64,000 nt of DNA from DASQMT01 sp963835735 (GCA_963835735.1 CAWIGP010000002.1:124001-188000); one strand, 5' to 3'; shown: positions 15,395 to 24,306, numbered from the stretch's first letter. Translations and numbers: made by a program. The notes: generated from the sequence alone by a model not told the origin.

Positions 15395-16332
15395 CCGGCG
15401 GGCAGCTTCAGCCCCGGCGGCGCGGCGCCCGTCTCGATGAGCCGGTGGATGTCGGCCGCGCGCCGCGGGTTGAGGAAGACGTGGCGCTGCCCGACCGACG
15501 GCTTCTCCGCCAGCAGGCCGTCCGCGAGCAGCGCCTCGCCCACCGACTGGGCGAGCTGGCGGTCGTTGCCGGCGAACCCGCGCGCGAGGTGGGCGAAGTC
15601 GGTGTGGTAGCCGCCCCACTTGCCCATGCCGTTGAGCCGCTGGAGGATCCGCCGCGCGACCCGCTTCGCCGGATCGGGGTCCTCGTGCGGCGCGATCCGG
15701 CGTCCCTCGCCGGGCTCCAGCAGCGCGTAGACCGCCTCCTCGTGATCCTCCACCGAGCGTTCGTCGGCCGGGCGGCCGTCGAGGCGCGCGACCGCCTCGG
15801 CGATCCGCAGCGGGTGCCCGGCGCCGATCGGCTCGCGCAGCGCGACGTCGGCCAGCAGCGCGCCGGGGATCGCATGCGCCTGCGCGCGTAGCCGGTCGAT
15901 GCCCGCCGCCTGCTCCTCGAACGCGAGTGGGACGAGGTCGAGGTCGATCGGGTCGGGCGCGGGCAGCGCGACGACCAGGAAGCCGTCGAGATCCCCGGCC
16001 GCGACGCCGAGCCCGGCCGCATCCGCGGGCGCGCCCGGCTCGGCGAGCTCGACGAGCGCGCCGATCACCGCCGCGACCAGCAGCCATTCGCGCTCGGCCG
16101 CCTGCTCGGGATCGGCGCGCAGGGCCGCGCCGGCGGGAGTGGCTGCGAGCAGCCGGCCGCCCTCCTGCCCGATCGCGACCTCGACCGGCGCGTGGCGTCC
16201 GGAGCGCTTGAGCCCCAGCTCGGACCGCCCTTGACGCAGGGCGGCGAGAAGGGCCGAACGCAGGTGCGCCGTCGCCGCCGCGGGCGCGGCTGCCCCGCCG
16301 GCTTCGGCGAGGGCGTCGCCGAGTGAGGTCAT
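15391..16332 (-). CDS. Unrecognised actinobacterial protein
   Basis: 313 residues, no domain recognised. The N-terminal ~60 residues are Ala-rich helix with a basic SELGLKRSGRHAP stretch; the middle is acidic with proline-rich loops (LPAPDPIDLDLVP); the C-terminal ~100 residues (KRVARRILQRLNGMGKWGGY, then FAHLARGFAGNDRQLAQSVG and a short HVFLNP strand) look like a helix-turn-helix or winged-helix arrangement. No signal peptide or membrane segment. ATGA overlap with the macro-domain gene upstream and GTGA with the acyl-CoA ligase downstream place it in a three-gene operon. Confidence 0.6.
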   Translation of the reverse strand: MTSLGDALAEAGGAAAPAAATAHLRSALLAALRQGRSELGLKRSGRHAPVEVAIGQEGGRLLAATPAGAALRADPEQAAEREWLLVAAVIGALVELAEPGAPADAAGLGVAAGDLDGFLVVALPAPDPIDLDLVPLAFEEQAAGIDRLRAQAHAIPGALLADVALREPIGAGHPLRIAEAVARLDGRPADERSVEDHEEAVYALLEPGEGRRIAPHEDPDPAKRVARRILQRLNGMGKWGGYHTDFAHLARGFAGNDRQLAQSVGEALLADGLLAEKPSVGQRHVFLNPRRAADIHRLIETGAAPPGLKLPAG

Positions 16333-16832
16333 GGGGCGTCGATCGCCGCCTGGAACGCGGCGCGCGCGGGCTCGCCGTGGACCGCGAACACGATGCGCTC
16401 GAGCGCCGAGCCGGCGTCGAGGTGGCGGCGGACCTCTTCGACCTCGATCCGCGCGGCCTGCTCGAGCGGGAACCCGCCGACGCCGGTGCCGAACGCGACG
16501 AGCGCGAGGCTGCGCGCGCCGAGCGCGTCGGCGCGCGCGAGCGTGGATGCGGTGGCACGGCGGATCACGTCCGCCGACGTGGGGCCGCCGAGCTCCATCG
16601 TCGCGGCGTGGATCACCCAGCGGCACGGCATTCCGCCGCCCGAGGTCTCGACCGCCTCGCCGAGCCCGATCGGCGCCGCGGCGCGCGACTCCTCGTTCAC
16701 GACGGACCCGCCGGCGCGGGCGATCGCGGCCGCGACCCCGCCGCCGTGCAGGAGCCGCGTGTTCGCGGCGTTCGCGATCGCGTCGACCTCGAGCGTGGTG
16801 ATGTCGGCGTCGAGGACGTCGATCGCGGCCAT
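16329..16832 (-). CDS. Macro domain protein (ADP-ribose binding/hydrolase)
   Basis: 167 residues forming a single macro domain. Visible are ANAANTRLLHGGGVAAAIA (ADP-ribose loop 1 with the conserved Asn pair and GGGV), CRWVIHAATM, and the phosphate loop AFGTGVGGFP. Such proteins remove ADP-ribose from proteins or hydrolyse O-acetyl-ADP-ribose. The ATG at 16832 is only 18 bases from the ATG of the divergent acylphosphatase gene; its -10 candidate TACCGT ends six bases upstream of the ATG, suggesting a leaderless mRNA. Confidence 0.9.
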   Translation of the reverse strand: MAAIDVLDADITTLEVDAIANAANTRLLHGGGVAAAIARAGGSVVNEESRAAAPIGLGEAVETSGGGMPCRWVIHAATMELGGPTSADVIRRATASTLARADALGARSLALVAFGTGVGGFPLEQAARIEVEEVRRHLDAGSALERIVFAVHGEPARAAFQAAIDAP

Positions 16833-16850
16833 CGGTCTACGGTACAAACC
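16833..16850. promoter_or_regulatory. Overlapping divergent -10 elements (macro gene / acyP)
   Basis: The 18 bases between the two ATGs contain TACGGT on the plus strand (16838-16843) and TACCGT on the minus strand (complement of 16839-16844). They overlap by five bases around the near-symmetric core TACGGTA. Each ends six to seven bases before its own start codon, so both transcripts would begin at or beside the AUG. No Shine-Dalgarno fits in the gap on either side. Confidence 0.55.
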
Positions 16851-17120
16851 ATGACCGTGCGCAAGCGGGTGCGCGCCCACGGGCGGGTGCAGGGGGTGTT
16901 CTTCCGCGACTCCGTACGCCGCGCTGCGCGGGCCGCGGGCGTCGCCGGCTGGGCCGCGAACCGGTTCGACGGGACCGTCGAGGTGGTGCTCGAGGGTCAG
17001 GCGGAGGCGGTCGAGCGGCTCGTGGAGCTGTGCCGAGCCGGACCCGGTCACGCGGAGGTGACGCGACTCGACGTGGCGGACGAGCCTCCGGAAGGGCTGA
17101 CCGGCTTCGAGATCCGCTGA
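16851..17120 (+). CDS. acyP: Acylphosphatase
   Basis: 89 residues, a full single-domain acylphosphatase hydrolysing acyl phosphates. The signature GRVQGVFFRDSVRRAAR holds the phosphate-binding Arg19, and GWAANRFDGTVEV holds the catalytic Asn37. ATG at 16851 directly follows the divergent promoter. A monocistronic layout is likely, with 45 bases before the next gene. Because PlsX makes acyl-phosphate elsewhere in the window, a metabolic link is imaginable, but nothing in the sequence shows it. Confidence 0.94.
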   Translation: MTVRKRVRAHGRVQGVFFRDSVRRAARAAGVAGWAANRFDGTVEVVLEGQAEAVERLVELCRAGPGHAEVTRLDVADEPPEGLTGFEIR

Positions 17121-17165
17121 CGCGCGTTCCGTCAGGTCGCGCCCGTACCGTGCGACTCCGAACGT

Positions 17166-18479
17166 ATGGAAGCCGCCACGCCACTCCGCACCCCCCGCGT
17201 CACCGTGCTCGGCGACGTCGTCGTCGCCGACGCGCTCGCCGTGCGCGACCGCTGCGCCGTCGAGCTCGTGCGCGAGCGGAGCGAGGCGGGCGCCGACCCG
17301 GCGGCCGTGCTGGTCGACGCGATCGAGATCGGCGCGCGCGTGCTGTCGCGCGAGCAGGCGGAGGTCAACGCCGACTTCGTGCGGACGGAGTTCGAGAAGG
17401 TCTCGCGCGAGGTCGAGGCCGCGTTCACGGACAAGGCGCGCACCGTCGCAGAGTTCCTCGGCAAGCGCGTCGACGACGTGTTCGCGCCGGAGAACGGTCA
17501 TCTGGCCAAGGAGCTCGAGCGGCTGTTCGGCGCCGAGTCCTCGGTCGCGATCCAGCAACAGCTGCGCACGGTGATGACCGAGCAGTCCGCCCGCATGCGC
17601 GAGGACCTGCTCAAGCAGTTCTCCGCCGCCGACGCGCACAACCCGCTGGCCGACTTCAAGGCCGGGACGATGGCGGCGATGCGCCGCGCGGCCGAGCAAC
17701 AGGACACGAACCTCAAGGCCCTCAACGAGCAGATCGCGGCGCTCAAGGGCGAGGTCGTGAAGCTGCAGACCGAGCGCGAGCGGCACGCCGAGGTCGCCGC
17801 CGAGCACGCGCGGTCGACGGCCAAGGGGCGTCCGTACGAGGAGGCGGTGTTCGACGCGATCGACGCGATCGCGCAGGCGCGCGGCGACGACTGCGACCCG
17901 GTCGGCGACATGCCCGGCAGCGGCGGGCGCAAGGGCGACGTGCTGGTCGGCGTCGACGGGAGCGCCGGCCCGCCGCGCGCGCGGATCGTGTTCGAGGCCA
18001 AGAACGCGTACGTACCGAAGAACCGCGCGCTCGCCGAGCTGGACTCCGCGATGGAGCAGCGCGACGCCGACTACGGCGTCTGGGTCGTGCCGTCCGAGGA
18101 GCTGGTGCCCGGGCACGACGCGCAGCTGCGCGAGGTCAACGGCGACAAGCTGTTCGTCGTCTACGACCCCGACGAGGGTGGACGGCTCGGGCTCGAGGTC
18201 GCGTACTCGCTCGCCCGGGCGCGCACGCTGATGGCGTCGTCGGACGGCGACGGGCTCGACGGCGGTGCGCTGCGCACGGAAGTCGAGCGCGCGCTCGCGG
18301 CGATGGACGACGTGCGCCGCATCAAGTCCCAGCTCACGTCAGCGGCCGGCGGGATCGAGCAGGCGCGTCGGATCCTCGACGAGATGGCCGATCGCGTGCG
18401 CGCGCACCTGGCGCAGATCGACGAGCTCGTGGTCGCGGGGACCGGCGATGACTCGCCGCCCCAGGGCCGCCTCGTCTGA
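17166..18479 (+). CDS. Coiled-coil protein with PD-(D/E)XK nuclease-like domain
   Basis: 437 residues. The N-terminal half is helical and acidic with a coiled coil at about residues 170-220 (LKALNEQIAALKGEVVKLQTE). A globular domain follows: GRPYEEAVFDAI, then GRKGDVLVGVD and RIVFEAKNAYV. The Asp of GDVLV followed by the E-x-K of FEAKN is the spacing of a PD-(D/E)XK active site, similar to DUF2130 and restriction-like folds. A C-terminal helical hairpin ends the protein. It stands alone, with no methylase or helicase beside it. A DNA-processing role is inference. Confidence 0.6.
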   Translation: MEAATPLRTPRVTVLGDVVVADALAVRDRCAVELVRERSEAGADPAAVLVDAIEIGARVLSREQAEVNADFVRTEFEKVSREVEAAFTDKARTVAEFLGKRVDDVFAPENGHLAKELERLFGAESSVAIQQQLRTVMTEQSARMREDLLKQFSAADAHNPLADFKAGTMAAMRRAAEQQDTNLKALNEQIAALKGEVVKLQTERERHAEVAAEHARSTAKGRPYEEAVFDAIDAIAQARGDDCDPVGDMPGSGGRKGDVLVGVDGSAGPPRARIVFEAKNAYVPKNRALAELDSAMEQRDADYGVWVVPSEELVPGHDAQLREVNGDKLFVVYDPDEGGRLGLEVAYSLARARTLMASSDGDGLDGGALRTEVERALAAMDDVRRIKSQLTSAAGGIEQARRILDEMADRVRAHLAQIDELVVAGTGDDSPPQGRLV

Positions 18480-18481
18480 CG

Positions 18482-19625
18482 CTATGCCCGCGCCGCGCGC
18501 CAGGCGTCGCGCAGCTTGATCGTCCCGCCCGTTTTCAACACCGCGCCGCTGTAGATCCGCGCCGCCAGCGGGATCAGCAGTGCGGTCGCGCCGAGCGTGA
18601 CGGCGAGCGCGCCCACGACCTCGACCGCGCTCGCCTCGCCGAGCGCGATCCGCGGCGGCATCGTCATCGGCGCCAGCGGCGGGATGTAGGAGGAGACCTT
18701 GGCAAGCGTGCCGTCCGGGTCGGCGGCGACGCCGAACGAGACGAAGAAGCCGACCATCAGCACGATCGTCAGCGGCGTGAGCACCGATTGCAGGTCCTCC
18801 TGACGCGACACGAGCGACGCCGCACACGCGAACGCCGCGGCGTAGAACGCGTAGCCGACGACGAACCAGACGAGCGCGAGCGCCCGCCGCGATCAGCACG
18901 TCGCCGTTGACGTCGAGCGCGCCGCCGAGGCCGGCGGCGGCGAGCCCGACCACCCCCAGCAGCAGCAGCTGGACCAGGCCGAGCAGCCCGAGCCCGAGGA
19001 TCTTGCCGGCGAGCAGATGCCGTGGTCGCAGCGTCGACAGCAGCAGCTCGACGACCCGCGAGCTCTTCTCCTCCACCACGCCCATCGCCACGAAGTAGCC
19101 CATGCTGATCAGCTGCCCGTAGAGCAGCAGCACGGCGACGAACGCGAAGCCGCCGCGCTCCTCCTCCGCCTCGTTGACCGGCTCGACGGTGGTCAGCGCC
19201 AGCGGCGGGGGCGACAGTGCGTCGGCGGCCTGGCGCCGGTCCAGCCCGGCGTCGCGCAGGGCGGCCTCGCTGCGCACCTGCGCATTGGCCGCCTGCAGGA
19301 TCTCCACCAGCTTGTCGTCGGGCTTCTCCTGCGCCCGGATCCCGCCGCCGGCCAGCGTGGCGTCGGCGTCGGCGCTCACCAGCTTCACGCTGGCGTCGAA
19401 CGCGCCCGCGCCGCGCACCGCGGCGTCCGCGACCGGCCGCATCGAGGCGTCCTGCACCGCGACCGTGAACTTGTCCTCGCCGCCGATGCCGAGCGCGCTC
19501 GGCAGCACCGCGACGCACGCGATCACCACCAACGAGATCACCGTCCCGATCACGAAGCTCTTCTCGACGATCCGCTCGGAGATCTCGCGCCGCGCGACCA
19601 GCGCGACAGATTCGCGCCCGCTCAC
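18482..19625 (-). CDS. ABC-2 type permease (NatB-like), apparent +1 frameshift
   Basis: Membrane subunit of an ABC exporter. The upstream frame encodes a first membrane helix (FVIGTVISLVVIACVAVLP), a large outer domain, then helices around LLLYGQLISMGYFVAMGVVE, EEKSSRVVELLLSTLRPRHL and GLLGLVQLLLLGVVGLAA. The frame then shifts near 18884 (GCGGCGGGCGCTC, one extra G), and the rest (LVWFVVGYAFYAAAFACAAS, SRQEDLQSVLTPLTIVLMVG and the C-terminal helices) lies in the next frame to 18482. The GTG start overlaps the ATPase stop as GTGA. With the base removed the product is a normal ~380-residue permease. Confidence 0.8.
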
Positions 19626-20521
19626 GCCGCCACCGCCGCGCGGAACAGCTCGGCCAGGGTCGGCCGCTCGAGGCTGAAGTGCGTGACGGTGCCGGCCGCG
19701 CGCGCCGCGTCGAGCACGGCGTCGGGATGTGCACCCGGGGCGAGCCGGACGAGCAGCCCGCGCGGGCCCTTCTCGGCCAGGTCGGCGCCGGGGACGCGCG
19801 CCAGCCAGGCGCCGTCGCCGTCGCCCTCCACGCGAACGCGCAGCTGCTCGACGCCGCCGCGGCCGCGCTCGCGCAGCTCGGCGACCGACCCGGATGCGAC
19901 CAGACGGCCGCGGTTGACGATCGCGACGTCCTCGCACAGCCGCTCGACCAGCTCGAGCTGGTGGGAGGAGAACACGACCGGGACGCCGGCTTCGGCGCGC
20001 TCACGCAGCACGCCGCTCATGACGTCGACGCCGACCGGGTCGAGGCCGGAGAACGGCTCGTCGAGCACGAGCACCTCGGGCTCGTGGACCAGCGCGATGC
20101 CGAGCTGGACGCGCTGCTGGTTGCCGAGCGAGAGCGCCTCGACGCGGTCGCCGGCGCGCTCGCCCAGGCCGAGGCGCTCGATCCACCCGTCGGCCGCCGC
20201 CGCGGCGTTCGCCGCCGCCAGCCCGTGCAGCCTGGCGAAGTAGACGAGCTGGTCGCGCACGCGCATCTTCTGGTACAGACCGCGCTCCTCGGGCATGTAG
20301 CCGAAGCGGGCCCGTTTCGGGGCGTCGACGTCGCTCCCGTTCCAGCGCACCTCTCCGGCGTCGGGCTCGAGCACGCCGAGCACGATCCGCATCGCGGTCG
20401 TCTTGCCGGCGCCGTTCGGCCCGACGAACCCGCACATACGGCCGGGCACGACGGAGAACGACACGTCGTCGAGCGCGACAAGGTCGCCGAAGCGACGCGT
20501 CAGTCCGTCCAGCTCCAGCAC
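19622..20521 (-). CDS. ABC transporter ATP-binding protein (NatA-like)
   Basis: 299 residues. Walker A GPNGAGKTTAMRI, Q-loop in YMPEERGLYQ, signature LSLGNQQRVQLG (a degenerate LSGGQ, usual for the NatA type), Walker B VLVLDEPFSGLDPVG and the switch SSHQLELVE. The C-terminal ~80 residues form the extra domain seen in NatA-like ATPases. It pairs with the GTGA-coupled permease downstream. The GTG start at 20521 has a weak AGAAGTG upstream; a TAGGCT -10 candidate lies at 20537-20542. The substrate is unknown; family members export sodium, drugs or peptides. Confidence 0.9.
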   Translation of the reverse strand: MLELDGLTRRFGDLVALDDVSFSVVPGRMCGFVGPNGAGKTTAMRIVLGVLEPDAGEVRWNGSDVDAPKRARFGYMPEERGLYQKMRVRDQLVYFARLHGLAAANAAAAADGWIERLGLGERAGDRVEALSLGNQQRVQLGIALVHEPEVLVLDEPFSGLDPVGVDVMSGVLRERAEAGVPVVFSSHQLELVERLCEDVAIVNRGRLVASGSVAELRERGRGGVEQLRVRVEGDGDGAWLARVPGADLAEKGPRGLLVRLAPGAHPDAVLDAARAAGTVTHFSLERPTLAELFRAAVAA

Positions 20522-20601
20522 CGGATCACTTCTAGCAGCCTATTTCTCGACCTTTCGTCGAGCCGCGCAAAAGAATTGGGGCGGACCGCCGTTGACTGGG
20601 T

Positions 20602-20627
20602 GCCGGCCGTCCGGGGGGGCGGCCGGC
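20602..20627. terminator. GC-rich hairpin downstream of sepIVA
   Basis: GCCGGCCG (20602-20609) pairs perfectly with CGGCCGGC (20620-20627) around a C/G-rich loop, 14 bases after the sepIVA stop codon. There is no U-tract, so a Rho-independent terminator is only a suggestion. A second small palindrome, CTCGAC (20546-20551) with GTCGAG (20557-20562), lies just upstream of the -10 candidate of the NatA-like gene and could be an operator. Nothing else is seen in 20522-20640. Confidence 0.4.
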
Positions 20628-20640
20628 TCTAACAGCCCGC

Positions 20641-21105
20641 TCAGCCGACTTCGGCGGGCTCGTCTTTGCCCTGCAGGCGCTCGCGGCCGCGCTGGACGGC
20701 GGCGATGAACTTCGAGAGGTTGACCTCGAGCGTGTTGAGGATCTCGTCGGCGTAGTCCTCGGCGCCGAGCCGGATCTCACGCTCGCGGGCGCGCGCGTCC
20801 TCGATGATGTCCTCGGCTGCGCGCTCGGCCTGCTTGGTGACCTCCTGGTCGCTGACGAGCTGGGCCTGCCGCTCGCGCGCCTCCTTCACGATCCGCTCGG
20901 CCTCGCGCTTGGCCTCGGCGAGCATCTCCTGACGCTCCTTGACGATCCAGCGGGCCTGCTTGATCTCCTCGGGGATCGTGGCCCGCATCTGATCGAGGAT
21001 GTCGTAGATCTCCTCCTTGTCCACGCGCACCTGATCGGTCATCGGGACGCCCTTGGCGTTGTGCACGAGGTCGTCGAGCTTGTCTATGAGAACGAGGACG
21101 TCCAT
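20641..21105 (-). CDS. DivIVA-related coiled-coil protein (SepIVA-like)
   Basis: 154 residues. N-terminal MDVLVLIDKLDDLVHNAKGV resembles the start of mycobacterial SepIVA (LDELSxIVEEARGVPMT), followed by GVPMTDQVRVDKEEIYDILD and a long charged coiled coil rich in Glu, Arg and Ala. SepIVA acts in cell division and envelope synthesis at the septum or pole. Position next to coaD and rsmD supports orthology. The protein is shorter than the ~245-residue mycobacterial one because the coil is reduced. It lies 22 bases after coaD. Confidence 0.75.
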   Translation of the reverse strand: MDVLVLIDKLDDLVHNAKGVPMTDQVRVDKEEIYDILDQMRATIPEEIKQARWIVKERQEMLAEAKREAERIVKEARERQAQLVSDQEVTKQAERAAEDIIEDARAREREIRLGAEDYADEILNTLEVNLSKFIAAVQRGRERLQGKDEPAEVG

Positions 21106-21127
21106 GGGGCTCCTGGCGCGTAGTTCG

Positions 21128-21634
21128 TCAGCGGGTGAGCGCTTCCTTCAAGCGCCTCGCGACCTGGTCGGGAACGAGGTCCGAGACGTCCCCTCCGAAG
21201 GTGGCGATCTCCTTGACACCGCTTGAGGACAGGAAACTGTACTGCGGCGAGGCCATGAGGTAGACGGATTCGATGTCATCGGCCAGATGGCGGTTGAGCT
21301 GGTTCATCTCCAACTCGTACTCGAAGTCGGAGATCGCGCGCAGTCCCTTCACGATCGCCTTGGCCCCCACGCGGCGAGCGTAGTCGACGACCAGGACGTC
21401 GAACGTCTCCACGCGCACGTTCGGGAGTTGGCTCGTCGCCGCCTCGATGAACCCGACGCGCTCGGCGGCCTCGAACAGGTGGCGGTCCTTGCGCACCGAC
21501 GCGTTCACGACGATGACGATGACCTCGTCGAAGATCTCCGCGGCGCGGGTGATCACGTCGACGTGCCCGAAGGTGATCGGGTCGTAGGACCCGGGACAGA
21601 CCGCGATGTGGGGGTGCTCTGGATCAGGTGCCAT
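21128..21634 (-). CDS. coaD: Phosphopantetheine adenylyltransferase
   Basis: Fourth step of coenzyme A synthesis: 4'-phosphopantetheine plus ATP to dephospho-CoA. 168 residues. The nucleotidyltransferase motif is GSYDPITFGHVDV (HxGH variant T-F-G-H), followed by VNASVRKDRHLF, IVKGLRAISDFEYE (substrate-binding Arg) and the second ATP motif YSFLSSSGVKEIA. Its ATG lies inside the 3' end of rsmD (11-base overlap). Standard partner of rsmD in bacteria. Confidence 0.97.
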   Translation of the reverse strand: MAPDPEHPHIAVCPGSYDPITFGHVDVITRAAEIFDEVIVIVVNASVRKDRHLFEAAERVGFIEAATSQLPNVRVETFDVLVVDYARRVGAKAIVKGLRAISDFEYELEMNQLNRHLADDIESVYLMASPQYSFLSSSGVKEIATFGGDVSDLVPDQVARRLKEALTR

Positions 21635-22157
21635 GGAAGCGGATCAGGGTGTCGCCGTAGCGGCGTTCGTCGGTTGTCGGGATCGTCAGCTCGAGCGGCG
21701 CGCGGCGATCGGATTCCGAGACCACCAGCGCGCCGCGCCCCAGCACCGCCGGCAGGGCGTCCGAGAGGGCTGCTGCCAGCGCCTCCGCCCGCCGGTACGG
21801 GGGATCGAGGAACACGAGACTGTATTGGCGCCCGCCGCCGGATGCGGTCCGGAGCCAGCGCACCGCGTCCGCGCGGACCACCTCGCCATCGGCGCCGAGC
21901 GTCCTGAGGTTGGTGCGCAGCGCGCGCAGCGCGGCCGGCGCGCTGTCGACGAACGTGGCCCGATCGGCGCCGCGCGAGAGCGCCTCCAGGCCGAGCGCGC
22001 CCGAGCCGGCGAACAGGTCGAGCACGACCGCGCCCTCGACGCGCGGGCCGAGGATCGAGAACAACGCCTCGCGCACGCGGTCGGAGGTCGGCCTCGTGGC
22101 CGCGCCGGGCGGTGCCTGGAGCCGGCGCCCGCCGTAGCGGCCGGCGATCACGCGCAT
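21624..22157 (-). CDS. rsmD: 16S rRNA (guanine-966-N2)-methyltransferase
   Basis: 177 residues. SAM motif LDLFAGSGALGLEALSRGA, N-terminal MRVIAGRYGGRRLQ, RPTSDRVREALFSIL and catalytic FLDPPY are all present. Methylates G966 of 16S rRNA during small-subunit maturation. It lies 49 bases after recG and overlaps coaD by 11 bases, so the three are probably one transcript. Confidence 0.96.
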   Translation of the reverse strand: MRVIAGRYGGRRLQAPPGAATRPTSDRVREALFSILGPRVEGAVVLDLFAGSGALGLEALSRGADRATFVDSAPAALRALRTNLRTLGADGEVVRADAVRWLRTASGGGRQYSLVFLDPPYRRAEALAAALSDALPAVLGRGALVVSESDRRAPLELTIPTTDERRYGDTLIRFHGT

Positions 22158-22206
22158 CGTCTGGCGGGCCGGGTCGAGGCCATGATGGGCGGCGCAACGC
22201 TCCGGG

Positions 22207-24306
22207 TCACGCCGGGATCGGGTCCAGCACGTCGGCGCCGTACGCGTTCTTCACGGCCCAGTCGAGCAGCGCGTGCTCGGGCCGCGCGAGCCCGGGATCG
22301 GCCGCCAGCAGCGCGGACCCGATCTCGCGCGCGCCGTCGAGCAGCGCGGCGTCCTCGGGCAGCCGCGCGACCCGGAACTGCGCGAGCCCGGACTGGCGCG
22401 TGCCGAGCATCTCCCCCTCGCCGCGCAGCTCGAGATCGATCTCGGCGAGCTTGAAGCCGTCGCGGTGCTCGGCCAGCGCGCGCAGCCGCGGCGACTCCTT
22501 CGGCCCGAACAGCACGCAGACCGACTCGTGCGACCCGCGCCCGATCCGCCCGCGCAGCTGGTGCAGCTGCGAGATCCCGTAGCGCTCGGCGCCCTCGACC
22601 AGCATCACCGATGCGTTGGGGACGTCGATGCCGACCTCGATCACGGTGGTGGATACGAGCACGTCGGCGCCGCCCGCGGCGAACGCCGCCATCGCCTCCT
22701 GCTTCTCGCGCGGCCGCATCTGGCCGTGCAGCAGCACGACGCGGAAGTCCTTGAGCTCGGTCGTGCGCAACCGCTCGTACTCCGCGGTCGCCGCGCGCGC
22801 CTGCAGCGCCTCGGACTCCTCGACCAGCGGGCAGACGACGAACGCCTGGCGCCCGGCGGCCAGCTCCTCGCGGATCCGCTCGTAGGCGCGCGCGCGCTCG
22901 CGCTCGGTCGACGCGACGTGCGTGTGGATCGGCTGCCGCCCGGCCGGCAGGTGGCGCAGCACGGTGACGTCGAGGTCGCCGTAGGCCGTCAGCGCGAGCG
23001 TGCGCGGGATCGGCGTGGCGGTCATGTGCAGCACGTGCGGCGCGAGATCGCCGGGCGCCTTGCGGTCGAGCGCCCGGCGCTGGTTGACGCCGAAGCGGTG
23101 CTGCTCGTCGACCACCGCGACCGCGAGCCGGTCGAACTCGACCGCGCCCTCGATCAGCGCGTGGGTGCCCACGAGCAGCTTCAGCTCGCCGCTGGCGAGC
23201 TTGCCGAGCAGGTCCGCGCGCCGGCCGGCGCTGGTCGAGCCGGTCAGCAGCGCCGCCTGCAACAGCTCGCCGGGCATCAGCGTCTGCAGCGTGGCGAAAT
23301 GCTGCTCGGCGAGCGTCTCGGTCGGCGCCATCAGCGCGGCCTGCGCGCCGTGCTCGACCGCGCGCAGCATCGCGTAGAGCGCGACGACGGTCTTGCCGGA
23401 CCCGACCTCCCCCATCAGCAGCCGCTGCATCGGCCGGCCGGCGGCGAGGTCGCGGTCGATCGCGGCCATCGCGCGCGTCTGGTCGTCGGTCGGCGTGAAC
23501 GGGAGCGACTGCTGCAGCCAGCGCGCGCTGAGCGACGGCGGATCGGCCAGCGCCTCGGCCCGCGCGGCCTCGCGCCGCAGCGCCCGGCGCCGCAGCAGCG
23601 CGAGCTGCAGCAGCAGCAGCTCCTCGAACGCGAGCCGCACGCGCCCGCCCTCCTGGTCGCCGAAGTGCGCCGCGTACAGCGCCGCTGGGCGGTCGGGCCA
23701 GCGTCCGGCGGCGCGCAGCCGGGCGGGAAGCGGCTCGACGACGTCGGCGATCGCGGCGCGGTGCTCCTGCACGAGCGCGGCGATCCGGGTCGAGTTCAGC
23801 CCTTCGGTCGCCGGGTAGGTCGCGACGTCGCCGCCGACCTGCTCGCCCGTCTCGGCGTGGAACTGCACCCGGAAGCGGTTGCGGCCCTGGTACTTGCCCT
23901 GCAGCATCAGCCGCGTCCCGGGCCGATACTTGCGCTCCAGCCACGGCTGGTTGAAGAACGTGGCCTTCATGATCCCGGTCCCGTCGGCGACGGTCGCCTC
24001 GACCAGCGGCTTCATCCCGCGCCGGCGCACCGGCCGCGACCTGATCGAGCGCACCTCGACCGCGACGGTGGCGACCTCGTCGGTCGCCAGCTCGGCGATC
24101 GTGCGCGCCTCCGAACGATCGCGCGGCAGGTGCTCGAGTAGGTCGCCGACGGTCAGCAGCCCGAGCCGCTCCGCGCCCTTGGCGGCCGGCGCGGGCGACA
24201 CCTTCAGCGGCTCGGCCAGCCGGCTCGGCCGCGGGAACCGCGCCAAGCGCAGCTCGTCCGCGGTGAGCGGGTCGGCTGAGGCGAACGCGACGGGCGGCGT
24301 CGGCAC
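22207..24306 (-). CDS. recG: ATP-dependent DNA helicase RecG
   Basis: 699 residues. An N-terminal OB wedge domain (AVEVRSIRSRPVRRRGMKPL, then ATFFNQPWLERKYRPGTRL) precedes the helicase core: LPFTPTDDQTRAM, Walker A LMGEVGSGKTVVALY, APTETLAEQHF, TGSTSAGRR, VGTHALIEG, VVDEQHRFGVNQR (DEQH), MTATPIPRT, then the second lobe with STTVIEVGIDVPNASVM and HQLRGRIGRG and the TRG segment. RecG remodels stalled forks and Holliday junctions. The GTG start follows palindrome cluster B, which contains the longest perfect inverted repeats in the window. Confidence 0.97.
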   Translation of the reverse strand: MPTPPVAFASADPLTADELRLARFPRPSRLAEPLKVSPAPAAKGAERLGLLTVGDLLEHLPRDRSEARTIAELATDEVATVAVEVRSIRSRPVRRRGMKPLVEATVADGTGIMKATFFNQPWLERKYRPGTRLMLQGKYQGRNRFRVQFHAETGEQVGGDVATYPATEGLNSTRIAALVQEHRAAIADVVEPLPARLRAAGRWPDRPAALYAAHFGDQEGGRVRLAFEELLLLQLALLRRRALRREAARAEALADPPSLSARWLQQSLPFTPTDDQTRAMAAIDRDLAAGRPMQRLLMGEVGSGKTVVALYAMLRAVEHGAQAALMAPTETLAEQHFATLQTLMPGELLQAALLTGSTSAGRRADLLGKLASGELKLLVGTHALIEGAVEFDRLAVAVVDEQHRFGVNQRRALDRKAPGDLAPHVLHMTATPIPRTLALTAYGDLDVTVLRHLPAGRQPIHTHVASTERERARAYERIREELAAGRQAFVVCPLVEESEALQARAATAEYERLRTTELKDFRVVLLHGQMRPREKQEAMAAFAAGGADVLVSTTVIEVGIDVPNASVMLVEGAERYGISQLHQLRGRIGRGSHESVCVLFGPKESPRLRALAEHRDGFKLAEIDLELRGEGEMLGTRQSGLAQFRVARLPEDAALLDGAREIGSALLAADPGLARPEHALLDWAVKNAYGADVLDPIPA

